A program made the position numbers and the translations under genes. The notes beneath the pieces were generated by a model, which worked only from the letters and a program-made list of their open reading frames with translations, did no database searches and was not told the origin of the DNA. From Chryseobacterium gotjawalense (GTDB lineage Bacteria > Bacteroidota > Bacteroidia > Flavobacteriales > Weeksellaceae), in NCBI RefSeq assembly GCF_030012525.1, contig NZ_CP124855.1, forward strand, positions 2,418,001 to 2,482,000: DNA of 64,000 bases. Direction: 5' to 3'. How positions within the stretch are numbered: position 1 is the stretch's first letter; the number at the start of each line of letters is the position of its first letter. Below, piece by piece: positions 44,615 through 54,033 of the stretch.

Positions 44615-46101
44615 TCGTAAAAATTATGCCGGCGGCCGGTTCAGGTTTCCCAGGGGTGAATTACAACGATAAAAAGATTAAAAGTGAAAAAGGTGAGTTG
44701 ATGACGATGAAAAATTTTCCTTCCTTCATTAATAAATCGAGTGGTAAACAACAAGTAAGAGATTATTTAAGGGCCATTTCAATAGGAAACAAAAAAATAA
44801 TCAAACCTCAATTTCATGCCATGATTTCCACAAAGTTTCAGGAACATTCCAAAGAACAACTTGCCGAAATCGCAGAAAATTTCATGATTGAAATGGGATA
44901 CGGCAAGCAACCTTTCACCGTCGTTTTCCACAATGACACAGATAATAACCATGTCCACATCGTATCGACAAGAGTAGATAAGACTACTGGAAAAAAGATC
45001 AACGATAGTTTTGAAAAACTAAAATCGCAAGAAGCATTAAGTAGATCCCTTGAACAACTATACCATCTTAAACCCGATGAGGATCTTGATAAATTATTGA
45101 ATTATAAAGTCAGCACTTTCAAGCAACTCGAAACTTTACTTGAAAGAAATGATTTCAAAATGATTAAAAATAAACTAGATGAAAATGCTTTTGATATCCT
45201 GAAGAACGGAGTGACCCAAAGGAAAATAAATATTGAGAGAATAAATTTTGCGAAGAATCAAAAGGACAGCAGGAAAAATCAGATAAAAGCAATCTTAATA
45301 AAGTACAAAGATCTTCATTCCAACAAAGTGTTTAGGGTTGAAGACAAGAGAAAACAAGAATCAGTATTTCCTGCAACAAAAGGTAGGTTTGGCGAAAATG
45401 AACTTAAAATAAGGTTGGAATTTGAAAGTGAACTGCAGCACAAACTGAGGCAATTATTTGGGATAGACATCGTGTTTCATCACAAAGATAATCACCAACC
45501 ATTTGGATATTCGTTGATCGATCATAAATCACAGAGAGTCTATAAAGGTAGTGAGGTATTAAAAATGAGTGAGCTGTTTGAGTTTACGGAAGAGAAAGTT
45601 GATAAGCGACTTTTTGAAGTTTTGAAAGATTTTACTATTCCGGATAAAGAATCAAAATTGATTCTGTTGGGCTTTTTTAATAAAAACAATCCAGAAGCGA
45701 AGCTGCAAGAGTTCATGCTCTTCGAAAACAGAGAGCGGAAAAAATTGGAAACTTATAAAGCAATCCAGAGTGAAGTTAGAGACCATTTACAAAATAACAT
45801 ATACAAAAATAGTGATGAAGACAAAGTGTTTATTATAAAAAGTGAAAGTGGGAAGGTCTACGCAATTAGCACTAAACACCATTTTGTTGGTGAACTGCAG
45901 AGTTTAATAGGAGATAGAGAATATCAGAGAATATTAAATTCAGAAATAGTCAATAGTGAAAAATCACAACATGAAAAACATTCCAGAAGTGAAGTAATGG
46001 AAGCTGTAGATGAAATGCTTTTTGAAGTCATGAAGACTTCAGGAATATCAAAAGATCCCGGAGAAAACGAACTCAAAAGGAAAAGAAGAAAACGGAAATA
46101 A
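44611..46101 (+). CDS. Relaxase / mobilization nuclease (MobA-like)
   Basis: A 496-residue relaxase that nicks oriT and leads the strand during conjugation. The three-His metal site is H107, H114 and H116 in HNDTDNNHVHIVST, with a candidate nucleophile Tyr18 in GVNYNDKK. The C-terminal part is charged and of unknown role. It follows the MobC-like gene and precedes a ParA-like gene, the same order as in Bacteroidota mobilisation modules. The nick site itself is not visible but should lie within a few kb. Confidence 0.85.
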   Translation: MIVKIMPAAGSGFPGVNYNDKKIKSEKGELMTMKNFPSFINKSSGKQQVRDYLRAISIGNKKIIKPQFHAMISTKFQEHSKEQLAEIAENFMIEMGYGKQPFTVVFHNDTDNNHVHIVSTRVDKTTGKKINDSFEKLKSQEALSRSLEQLYHLKPDEDLDKLLNYKVSTFKQLETLLERNDFKMIKNKLDENAFDILKNGVTQRKINIERINFAKNQKDSRKNQIKAILIKYKDLHSNKVFRVEDKRKQESVFPATKGRFGENELKIRLEFESELQHKLRQLFGIDIVFHHKDNHQPFGYSLIDHKSQRVYKGSEVLKMSELFEFTEEKVDKRLFEVLKDFTIPDKESKLILLGFFNKNNPEAKLQEFMLFENRERKKLETYKAIQSEVRDHLQNNIYKNSDEDKVFIIKSESGKVYAISTKHHFVGELQSLIGDREYQRILNSEIVNSEKSQHEKHSRSEVMEAVDEMLFEVMKTSGISKDPGENELKRKRRKRK

Positions 46102-46112
46102 TAAAATTACGA

Positions 46113-46763
46113 ATGATAATCACTTTTGCAACTCAAAAAGGAGGTACGGGGAAAACAACACTTGCAATCACTTTTGCGAATTACATTTCGACAATCTCAA
46201 AAAGGAAAATAAATGTTTTCGATTTTGATTATCAAAAGTCATTTTACCAGAAATGGAAAGAGGATGAATTATTGGATCTGCCCAAATTATATGATGTTGA
46301 AATTATAGGAGACGAAGTGGAGCAACCTTTTTCAGACTACGAAACGATCTTGGATTTAAAAGATAATGATGACATCAGCCTTTTTGATTTGGCCGGTACG
46401 CTTGATGCGAAGTACAGTGATTTATTGATTTACAGCGATTTTATCATCATTCCATTTGAGTATTCAGATGTGTCTGCAAAGTCCACCTTGGTGTTTGTGA
46501 ATTTTTTAGGAATGCTGGAAAGTCAGGCAGAGCGGGTTTTCATTCGCTCAAAGTACGACAAAGGCTATAAATATCTAAATCAGGAAGGCATGGACGCTGA
46601 AATACAAAAATACGGAACACTACTAAAAAGTCCCGTGTTTAAAAGAAACTGTCTGCAAACCATTAATACCAGATACCTGAATTATGAACAGAAGTACGCG
46701 GTTAGAAATTCGTTTAATGAACTAATTACCTGTATCAATGAAACCCTGGATACCAATATTTAA
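46113..46763 (+). CDS. ParA-family ATPase
   Basis: A 216-residue deviant Walker A ATPase (TFATQKGGTGKTTLAITFAN). It is close to TraA-type ParA proteins of Bacteroidota conjugative elements. It follows the relaxase by 11 nt. ParA-like proteins position DNA or relaxosome components. No ParB gene is adjacent, so partition proper is uncertain. The second signature is ISLFDLAGTLDAKY. Confidence 0.82.
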   Translation: MIITFATQKGGTGKTTLAITFANYISTISKRKINVFDFDYQKSFYQKWKEDELLDLPKLYDVEIIGDEVEQPFSDYETILDLKDNDDISLFDLAGTLDAKYSDLLIYSDFIIIPFEYSDVSAKSTLVFVNFLGMLESQAERVFIRSKYDKGYKYLNQEGMDAEIQKYGTLLKSPVFKRNCLQTINTRYLNYEQKYAVRNSFNELITCINETLDTNI

Positions 46764-46803
46764 TCCCATAATTCACTACCAATCTTTAGAAAAACTGTTG
46801 AAT

Positions 46804-47340
46804 ATGACAAAATTCCTAATCATTCTTCTCGCGCTATACTTCCTCTACTATATCGGAAATATCGTGTACGATCTCTTCCTGAAAAAGGAATCCACGGTAG
46901 CTACCGAAGAAATTGATGTCTTTTCGCTCGATTTTGAAGAGCAAAACAGAGTTGCAATAACAACTGTGGAAATAGAAGATGTAGAAAACCTGAATACGCC
47001 GAAATCATTTAATAAAAAAGAGTTTCCGGTAGACACTGAAATGTCTGAAGAAAGAGAAGATATAGAAGTTTGGCGACAAAGATTTGAATCGGAACAAAAT
47101 ATAGATTCATTTGATTCTGGCACTTTAGGATCTGTAGGAGATGATAATAATTTGGACGAAGTAATTGGGACCGAAAGAAATGAGGCGGATCTCCGAGATG
47201 AAGCTGATAGCGAAGTGAATCAGAATCTTCGTAAAATCAACAACGATAGATGGTACCAAATGTTGAATGATGCAGAAACGACCGTGCAAATGATTTCGAA
47301 TACGAACGGCCATAAAGTCTATCAGGCAGCAGGATTTTAA
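46804..47340 (+). CDS. Membrane-anchored hypothetical transfer protein
   Basis: A product of about 178 residues from ATG 46804; the upstream frame from 46738 is not needed. One N-terminal transmembrane helix (MTKFLIILLALYFLYYIGNI) is followed by a highly acidic, low-complexity body (EVWRQRFESEQN, VGDDNNLDEVIGTERNEADL). It occupies the TraB/TraD-like slot before traE. No specific function can be assigned. Confidence 0.65.
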   Translation: MTKFLIILLALYFLYYIGNIVYDLFLKKESTVATEEIDVFSLDFEEQNRVAITTVEIEDVENLNTPKSFNKKEFPVDTEMSEEREDIEVWRQRFESEQNIDSFDSGTLGSVGDDNNLDEVIGTERNEADLRDEADSEVNQNLRKINNDRWYQMLNDAETTVQMISNTNGHKVYQAAGF

Positions 47341-47401
47341 AAATTACAATTTAACCTTAAATATTATAAAGAAGATGATTCAAAATTTAAAAAAACACAA
47401 A

Positions 47402-47695
47402 ATGATGAAAAGAAGTTTAACTGCTTTTGCAGTACTCTTTTCCTTGAGTACGGCGCTTGCGCAATCTGGGGGAAGTGCTGCATTGGGAGCAGCTGCAACT
47501 ACCATTTCAGGATATATCAATGATCTTGGTTTACTGATTTACGCAATTGGTGCTATTGTAGGAACAGTAGGCGGAATCCGGATTTATAACAAATGGACCA
47601 ACGGCGATCAGGACATCAACAAAGAAATTGTTGGTTGGGGTGGCGCTTGTATTTTCCTGCTGTTAGTTCCAACATTCATTGCAGCAATATTCTAG
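47402..47695 (+). CDS. traE: TraE-like conjugal transfer protein (DUF4134)
   Basis: A product of about 97 residues from ATG 47402; a start at 47375 is in frame. DUF4134 family: signal (MMKRSLTAFAVLFSLSTALAQ), then a small protein with two transmembrane segments (INDLGLLIYAIGAIVGTVGG and IVGWGGACIFLLLVPTFIA). It corresponds to TraE of CTnDOT-type elements, a pilin-like or membrane-complex part. Its TAG stop overlaps the GTG start of traF. Confidence 0.85.
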   Translation: MMKRSLTAFAVLFSLSTALAQSGGSAALGAAATTISGYINDLGLLIYAIGAIVGTVGGIRIYNKWTNGDQDINKEIVGWGGACIFLLLVPTFIAAIF

Positions 47696-47991
47696 TGGGG
47701 TACTTTCTTTATAAGGGGCTTAAAAAACCCCTTATATTTTTCGGTCTGAAAGACAAATACATCTACTACGCAATGGGTTCAGCTGTTGGCGGACTCGTCA
47801 CCATCGCGATACTATCTTCATTATTTGGGATTTTTGGAATGCTCATCGGAGCAGCAATCGGAGGAACCGGTATTTTTTTAAGTTATAAAACACAGGATTC
47901 TAAAGGGCTTTTCAACAAAACAAAAAACGAAGAAGAATTACACATCATGCCTATCAAATTTAGAAATGTAAAATTTTTATCTAAAAAATAG
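47695..47991 (+). CDS. traF: TraF-like conjugal transfer protein (DUF4133)
   Basis: A 98-residue product whose start is the GTG at 47695, sharing a base with the TraE stop in TAGTG. It has two transmembrane segments (YAMGSAVGGLVTIAILSSLF, MLIGAAIGGTGIFLSYK) and matches the DUF4133 TraF family with its FLYKGLKKPLIFFGLKDKY start. An earlier ATG at 47593 is only a shadow inside traE. It belongs to the membrane complex together with TraE and TraG. Confidence 0.82.
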   Translation: MGYFLYKGLKKPLIFFGLKDKYIYYAMGSAVGGLVTIAILSSLFGIFGMLIGAAIGGTGIFLSYKTQDSKGLFNKTKNEEELHIMPIKFRNVKFLSKK

Positions 47992-48053
47992 AATATGAAA
48001 TCGCTCTTAACAAATTTGCTAGCAAACACTGACTAAGATTGAGGCGATTACAT

Positions 48054-51000
48054 ATGACCTTTAAAAACAATAAATATCTACAGATGAAATTAAAGAAAAA
48101 AACATTTGAAATTCCCTTTATCGGCTATGATTATGGAAGTGACAACAATTGGAATTTTGATGTTTTAATCGGGCAGTTTGGCAATCCAATTATTGGGATT
48201 CAAATTAAAAATAATGTGCAACAATATTCTGCAGATCCAAACGCCTATCTGCAATTTCATGCTATCTTAAATCAAGTGGTAGCGATCATTGGAGAAAATC
48301 ACATCGTACAGAAAATTGATATTTTCAGCAGACAAAAATATGTTGCAGAACAATCTACAGAATTTTTACAAAATAAATATTCTAAGCATTTTGACGGAAG
48401 ATTATTTAAATCAATAGATACGCTTTTGCTCTTTACTGATATTGTAGACCAGAACAACAAGAAAAATACCTACAAATATTCTGCAAAATCTTATAAAATC
48501 TTGCGCGACAAATGTCTGAAGATATTCATGCTGCTTTCTCAGAATGAATGTGATCCACAATTTCTGAAAGAGAAAGAATTCGATTTTTATATCAACGGTG
48601 TTCTTTCGATGAACTTTTACGAAACACCTTCCTTCAATAATATCAAAGCCACCAGCGAGCATTTAATTATCGGAGAAAAATTCGTGAAAACAATCAGTTT
48701 TGTAGATGTAGAGAAAATTGAATTGCCTTCTGAAATTGAGACCTATTCCTATTTAGGTGGAAGCGGTTCCGCTTCGGAAACTGCGGTGGATAACTTTTCC
48801 TTTATTAATGAACTCGAAGATTATAAAACCATTATTTATAATCAAATTATTTCCATTCCACTGCAAGCACCGAAGCAACGAGAATTAGAAAAGAAGAAGA
48901 AAAAACACGAAGGTGTGGCCAATAATTCTCCGTCGAACGCTATTGTTGCGGATGAAATAGATGAACTCTTACGCAATATTGCAATGGACGGGCAACTCAT
49001 TGTAGACGCTCACTTTTCAATATCCTACTCCACAGATTCCCCGGAGAAAATGGAGGAAACCCAATCCCTGATTGAGAATAAACTGTTCATGAAAGGGATT
49101 ATAGTGTCCCAGAATTCCTATAATCAATTAGAACTTTTTCGCTGTTGTCTTCCAGGAAATGCGGTGGAATTAAAATCCTATGATCTTTTTACAACGACAA
49201 GCGAAGCAGCGCTTTGTTTTTTTTTTAAAGAAAGTTATCCCGTGAACGAAGATTCCAATTTTTACCTCCGGTTTACCGATAGACAGGGAGTTCCACTAAA
49301 GATTGATCCTTCCGATTTGCCTATGAAAACAGGTAGAATAAATAACAGAAATAAGTTTGTACTTGGGCCGTCCGGTTCGGGTAAGTCCTTTCTTATGAAT
49401 AATATTGTAGAGCAGTATCTTACCTACAATTACGATGTAATCATTGTAGATACCGGTGATTCATACTCTGGACTTTGTGCTTATAAAGGCGGAAGATATG
49501 TTCAGTACACAGAAGAAAAGCCGATTACGATGAATCCTTTTTTAATGGATAAAGAAGAATTTAATATTGAAAAAATTGAATTTTTAACCAACCTTATTTT
49601 TCTAATCTGGCAAGGTGCAGATGCTTCGATGAGTTCTACTCAAAAATCAATTTTAGATAATGTATTGGTATCCTACTATCACCAATTTTATAATGGTGGA
49701 AGTGGTTGGTTCGAAGACAAAAGTTCTGAAGAACTCTTTCAGTATTTAAGAAAATATAATATTCACGATGAAGATATTCAGGCAGAATATGAAAATGAGG
49801 TAAAAGAAAATCAAACTTATTACGACATCTTGGAAATTATGTTTGATGCAAGTCCGAAAGACATCCGAGAGAAAGGACGAAAATTAATCCAGCTGTATCA
49901 TCCGGATAAAAATTCTAATAATCCTGATTATGACCCAGCAAAGTTTTTTGAAATTTTTGAAGCGTACGAAACTTTAAATGATGAAGTGAGAAGAAAGATC
50001 TATGACGAAACGCAACTCATTGTCACCAAAACAAAATCCATTATTAAACGCCCTGAAAATAATGATGAATGGCAGGATGCAATCAGGAATGCACTGATAA
50101 AAAGAATCGTAGAGCTGGAGGAAAAACTATCCGTTTCGGAACTATCTTTCAATAGTTTCTACGATTACTGTGATCAATTTTTGCCAATTTATTTGAATAA
50201 TAAAAAGCACAAAATAGATGAAAGCGAGTTTAAACTTCGGACATTCTTATTTGTCTTAAAAGATTTTTACAAAGGTGGAAGATATGGAACAACGCTCAAT
50301 GAAAACGCGGATAACACTTTATTTGATGAGCCTTTCATCGTTTTCGAGATTGATAATGTAAAAGATAATCCGAAGTTGTTTCCCATTGTAACGCTAATTA
50401 TCATGGACACTTTTATCCAGAAAATGCGGCTGCGGAAGGACAGAAGGAAAGCACTTATTATTGAAGAAGCCTGGAAAGCAATCGCTTCTAAACTAATGGG
50501 CGGATACATTCTGTATCTATACAAAACGGTGCGAAAATTCTGGGGAGAAGCTGTGGTCGTTACGCAAGAGCTGGATGACATTATCGGAAATACCGTAGTA
50601 AAAGACTCCATCATTAATAATTCGGACACTTTTATACTATTGGATCAGACAAAATTCAAGGATAATTTTGATAAAATCGCTTCTCTTCTATCTTTAAATA
50701 AAGTGGAGCAGAACAAGATTTTCACGATTAATAATTTGAACAACAAGTATGGCAGAAGCCGTTTTAAGGAGTTTTATATAAAACGTGGATCCAAAGGAGA
50801 AGTGTATGGAAATGAAGTTTCTCTTGAGCAATACTTAACCTACACTACAGAAAAGCCAGAAAAGATAGCCATTGAATATTATGCACATCAGTGCGATAAT
50901 TATGATGAAGCATTGCAATTATTTGTAAGTGATTTTACAATCCTTGATGATAAAATGGAGAATATGGTGGGCTTGGTAAATCTTTACCGACAGCCATTGG

Positions 51001-51149
51001 ATCAGGATGTAATTGCTTACTACAAATCCTTAAAAGTCCAACACAAGGATCAAAATATTCTAAAAATATTGGATCAGGAACTAACCGACAGACAAATTAA
51101 TTTAATAGAACTCATTGAATCTAAAAAATTTGAATATGAAAAAATTTAG
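48054..51149 (+). CDS. traG: TraG family conjugation ATPase (VirB4-like) with an inserted DnaJ domain
   Basis: A product of about 1031 residues from ATG 48054; a TTG at 48039 is also in frame. It is the VirB4-type motor of CTnDOT-like transfer systems, with Walker A GPSGSGKSF (residues 438-446, Lys444) and Walker B IIEEAW (E804-E805). Between them residues about 589-653 form a DnaJ J-domain, with YYDILEIMFDAS at the start, HPD at 616-618, and FEAYETLNDEVRRKIYDE at the end. CTnDOT TraG is about 830 residues, so this protein is roughly 200 residues longer, much of it around this insert. It lies in the same operon as TraE-N. Confidence 0.9.
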   Translation: MTFKNNKYLQMKLKKKTFEIPFIGYDYGSDNNWNFDVLIGQFGNPIIGIQIKNNVQQYSADPNAYLQFHAILNQVVAIIGENHIVQKIDIFSRQKYVAEQSTEFLQNKYSKHFDGRLFKSIDTLLLFTDIVDQNNKKNTYKYSAKSYKILRDKCLKIFMLLSQNECDPQFLKEKEFDFYINGVLSMNFYETPSFNNIKATSEHLIIGEKFVKTISFVDVEKIELPSEIETYSYLGGSGSASETAVDNFSFINELEDYKTIIYNQIISIPLQAPKQRELEKKKKKHEGVANNSPSNAIVADEIDELLRNIAMDGQLIVDAHFSISYSTDSPEKMEETQSLIENKLFMKGIIVSQNSYNQLELFRCCLPGNAVELKSYDLFTTTSEAALCFFFKESYPVNEDSNFYLRFTDRQGVPLKIDPSDLPMKTGRINNRNKFVLGPSGSGKSFLMNNIVEQYLTYNYDVIIVDTGDSYSGLCAYKGGRYVQYTEEKPITMNPFLMDKEEFNIEKIEFLTNLIFLIWQGADASMSSTQKSILDNVLVSYYHQFYNGGSGWFEDKSSEELFQYLRKYNIHDEDIQAEYENEVKENQTYYDILEIMFDASPKDIREKGRKLIQLYHPDKNSNNPDYDPAKFFEIFEAYETLNDEVRRKIYDETQLIVTKTKSIIKRPENNDEWQDAIRNALIKRIVELEEKLSVSELSFNSFYDYCDQFLPIYLNNKKHKIDESEFKLRTFLFVLKDFYKGGRYGTTLNENADNTLFDEPFIVFEIDNVKDNPKLFPIVTLIIMDTFIQKMRLRKDRRKALIIEEAWKAIASKLMGGYILYLYKTVRKFWGEAVVVTQELDDIIGNTVVKDSIINNSDTFILLDQTKFKDNFDKIASLLSLNKVEQNKIFTINNLNNKYGRSRFKEFYIKRGSKGEVYGNEVSLEQYLTYTTEKPEKIAIEYYAHQCDNYDEALQLFVSDFTILDDKMENMVGLVNLYRQPLDQDVIAYYKSLKVQHKDQNILKILDQELTDRQINLIELIESKKFEYEKI

Positions 51150-51792
51150 TATCACCGTATTGTTTTTCGCAGCGAGTTTTGCCTTTGCTCAAAATACCTA
51201 TATCGATGTAACCACCACACTCGCTCTTAAATTATATTCTGATAATTTAGAAAATCAACAGGAAAAAACAATCGAGCAGCAGACCAAATTACAGCAGGCT
51301 CAAACTTGGGTAAGCACTCAAATGGCGGTTGCAAATAATATTCAAAATAAAGTCTTAAAAGGTCTGAATGAAGTATCCGGAACTTTAAAAAATGGAGTTC
51401 AGGTTGTGAGTATTTATAATGAGTTAGACCGATGTTTACAATATTCAAACGACATTTTAACGTTGACAGGCGATAAGCCACAATATTCGGTTTTCGGTGT
51501 AAAAGCAACGCAGAAAGCCTATGAGCAAGTTATAAAACTGTCAACGGATGTTACCGAGTTGTTAAAACCAGGAGAATTAAATCTTGCAACTGCAGGCGAT
51601 CGGTACAAACTGCTTTTTTCAGTTTCGCAGAATGTTACGATGCTTAAAATCTGGTTGCTTGCTACAAAATTGAATATTGAACGAGCAATTAGATTAGGCT
51701 GGTTTCAATCCATCAATCCTTTTCAGGGCTACATCAATACGGATATGAGTATCGTTCAAAATATCATGTGGACCTACAAGAATCGCTTTTAA
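51136..51792 (+). CDS. Exported transfer-region protein, TraI-like
   Basis: A product of about 218 residues from ATG 51136, which overlaps the TraG end by 14 nt. It has a signal peptide (MKKFSITVLFFAASFAFAQ) and a helical periplasmic body (LQQAQTWVSTQMAVANNIQN, LKIWLLATKLNIERAIRLG). It occupies the slot of TraI/DUF4141-like periplasmic proteins in CTnDOT-type operons. It has weak similarity in layout to the protein at 52496, perhaps a paralogue pair. Confidence 0.62.
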   Translation: MKKFSITVLFFAASFAFAQNTYIDVTTTLALKLYSDNLENQQEKTIEQQTKLQQAQTWVSTQMAVANNIQNKVLKGLNEVSGTLKNGVQVVSIYNELDRCLQYSNDILTLTGDKPQYSVFGVKATQKAYEQVIKLSTDVTELLKPGELNLATAGDRYKLLFSVSQNVTMLKIWLLATKLNIERAIRLGWFQSINPFQGYINTDMSIVQNIMWTYKNRF

Positions 51793-51808
51793 AATTTAAT
51801 ATTCCGCC

Positions 51809-52486
51809 ATGAAAAAGAGATTGATCCCTTCAATTATTATACCCGCAGCTTATGTGGTTTTAACGTCTTCCGGTGGAAATACAACTCCGCCTTGGCAAAA
51901 GGAAAATGTGTCGTTTCCAATGATGAATCAAGAAATTCGTCACACCATGGAAGAAAACGACCGGCAGAAAACGATGAAAAACAAACAAGACGTCAATCTG
52001 ACCTCGGAAATTGTAAATAAAAAGCAATGGGAGAAATTTAAAGAAACCACGACCAAAATTCAGGAGAGATTACGACTTGTGGATTTTGCCATGCAGGCCA
52101 TCCCTACAGGTTATGCCATTTTTTTGGAAAGTCAGAAAATACAGGATGTTCAATCTAAAATTGTTGAAGAAATACAAGGCGCACCTTATTCATTAATAGT
52201 AGTTCTTCCGTCACAAATCAGATTTGTTGATGATATGCAAATGGTGGTGAGATTACTTTCAGGCATCGTGATTTCTTATGGGGCAATAAACCAAATGGAA
52301 AAAGCAGAAAGAAAAATTTTACTGGAATACGCATTAGAAGAGGTTACGAATTTGAGAAGAGATTCACTCTTTATGCTAATGAAAGTTCGAGATATCAAAC
52401 GGAAAGTGGAATGGACAAAATTCGTACTACTGAATTATATTAATAAAGACAAGCAGATTGTAGAACAGATTATCAGTCATTTTTAA
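51809..52486 (+). CDS. Exported hypothetical transfer protein
   Basis: A 225-residue product with a hydrophobic N-terminus (MKKRLIPSIIIPAAYVVLTS) and a charged, helical body (QWEKFKETTTKIQERLRL, MEKAERKILLEYALEEVTNL). No family is recognised. It is placed 16 nt after the previous gene and 9 nt before the next, so it is part of the transfer operon. Confidence 0.58.
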   Translation: MKKRLIPSIIIPAAYVVLTSSGGNTTPPWQKENVSFPMMNQEIRHTMEENDRQKTMKNKQDVNLTSEIVNKKQWEKFKETTTKIQERLRLVDFAMQAIPTGYAIFLESQKIQDVQSKIVEEIQGAPYSLIVVLPSQIRFVDDMQMVVRLLSGIVISYGAINQMEKAERKILLEYALEEVTNLRRDSLFMLMKVRDIKRKVEWTKFVLLNYINKDKQIVEQIISHF

Positions 52487-52495
52487 TTCAATTTT

Positions 52496-53170
52496 ATGAA
52501 AAAGCTTCTAACCCTTTCCATTGCTGTTTATGGCGCTTCCCTACAATTAAACGCGCAAACTTTAGTCTATAATGACAAATTATTGGTGCAGTTAACCAAA
52601 AATCAAGCGGTGCGTTTGGCCAGTAACGAATCTTATTTAAACTCTTACGAAAAACAGAAAAAAATCTACGATGATGTCAATCAAAAGATCGCACAGATAG
52701 TAGCAATTCAAGAATATATTTATGACAAGCTCACCAATGTAAATTCAGCAATTAGACAAGGGAAACAACTTTATTATCTGTCTAAAACATTTGCGCAAAT
52801 CGGCATCAATGCCAATGATGTTCTATCGCTGACGGCGCAACATCCGGAATATGCAATTCTACTGAATAGATTTTACATCGGTGCAACACAAGAGCTTTTG
52901 AAAATGCAGTCCGAATTAACTAATGATATTCTGCATGAAGAAAATGATTTTTTGATGGATCCCTACGACAGACAGGAACTTATTCAAAACCTATCTACCA
53001 AGGCACAGATGATCAATGGCTATCTGATATGCATTAAGATTAGGTTGAAAAACGCCAAAAAAACACCTTACATCTATCAGATCCCAACCATTAATACGTA
53101 TGTCAATTTGGATAGAATGATTGTAAAAGGAATTATCGAAAAGTACAAATTTATTCTATCCGTAAAATAA
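52496..53170 (+). CDS. Exported hypothetical transfer protein, second TraI-like copy
   Basis: A 224-residue product with a signal peptide (MKKLLTLSIAVYGASLQLNA) and a helical body sharing the pattern of the protein at 51136: a helix set with DDVNQKIAQIVAIQEYIYDKL, a conserved turn of the type ILSLTAQHPEY compared with ILTLTGDKPQY, and RFYIGATQELLKMQ. The shared short motifs suggest an ancient duplication. Function is unknown and should be in the periplasm. Confidence 0.6.
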   Translation: MKKLLTLSIAVYGASLQLNAQTLVYNDKLLVQLTKNQAVRLASNESYLNSYEKQKKIYDDVNQKIAQIVAIQEYIYDKLTNVNSAIRQGKQLYYLSKTFAQIGINANDVLSLTAQHPEYAILLNRFYIGATQELLKMQSELTNDILHEENDFLMDPYDRQELIQNLSTKAQMINGYLICIKIRLKNAKKTPYIYQIPTINTYVNLDRMIVKGIIEKYKFILSVK

Positions 53171-53205
53171 ATAACGCTGATTATTTCAAAAAAACGCTAA
53201 ACACA

Positions 53206-54030
53206 ATGATGAAAAAAAAATTTATTCAAGCACTTCTAGTAACGATGTTTTTCTGCGCTGCTGGTTGTGTTTTCGCGCAGGTAAAAAGACTAAACGATCC
53301 TTCAATTGTTGCGCACAATAAGAGAATGGTATTCGAATCTTGGGGGGACTTCAGGCCTTATCCAAAATATACACTAGGAATACAAACCAATTTCGCCTAT
53401 GCAACGGTTTGGGGTTGGCTCGCTCCGGCAAGAAATCGGGAGTATAAAGACGGGGCAGATATTCGACCCTTGAAACCCACTGGACTAGAAGTACAAAGAT
53501 TGGTAGAACTGGAATTTCAAAGAGCGGAAGCGGAAAAAATTAAGGTTCAGGTTGATACACTTTATACAAGAAATGTTCAGGATTTAGCACACTGGACTTC
53601 GGCAACGGTCGCTGCAGATCCATTGTGGCTACTTTATTATAAAAAAATGCTAAAACCTTTAAACGACTTTGCGGAGAATCCTCAAAATTATATGCAATGG
53701 CAATTAAAGAATGATAAAATTTATCAGAATATGTTAGCAAATGGGGGAATTGCGCACCTGGAAAAAGAATTAGCACTTCTGAAAGATAAATACAAAAACT
53801 CCAGGACGATGGACATGCCCCGCGGAAAACGATTTCTGATGTATCATGAAACTCTAATCGGTTGGAGAAGGTTTGCGAATCAGTTACGAGCATTCGATCA
53901 GAAAAACAATTTATTTATGGACTATAAAATTCTTTTGGCAACATCAACAAGGAAATTAGGAGCTGATTGGAATTCTGTAGATCTACAAATCGCGCAAAAA
54001 ATAATGATTGAATATCATAATAAATTTTAG
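53206..54030 (+). CDS. Exported hypothetical transfer protein (DUF5045-like)
   Basis: A 274-residue product. A signal peptide (KKFIQALLVTMFFCAAGCVFAQ) precedes a body with conserved aromatic runs (ATVWGWLAPARNREYKDG, TLIGWRRFANQLRAFDQKN). It may belong to the DUF5045 type found in such operons, but I am not sure. It lies 4 nt before traJ and in the same orientation. Confidence 0.58.
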   Translation: MMKKKFIQALLVTMFFCAAGCVFAQVKRLNDPSIVAHNKRMVFESWGDFRPYPKYTLGIQTNFAYATVWGWLAPARNREYKDGADIRPLKPTGLEVQRLVELEFQRAEAEKIKVQVDTLYTRNVQDLAHWTSATVAADPLWLLYYKKMLKPLNDFAENPQNYMQWQLKNDKIYQNMLANGGIAHLEKELALLKDKYKNSRTMDMPRGKRFLMYHETLIGWRRFANQLRAFDQKNNLFMDYKILLATSTRKLGADWNSVDLQIAQKIMIEYHNKF

Positions 54031-54033
54031 GTC

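Noticed and set aside
47593-47694. Start of traF at the upstream ATG
   Set aside because: The upstream part lies wholly inside traE in another frame, and its sequence does not resemble DUF4133; the GTG at 47695 begins the conserved part.
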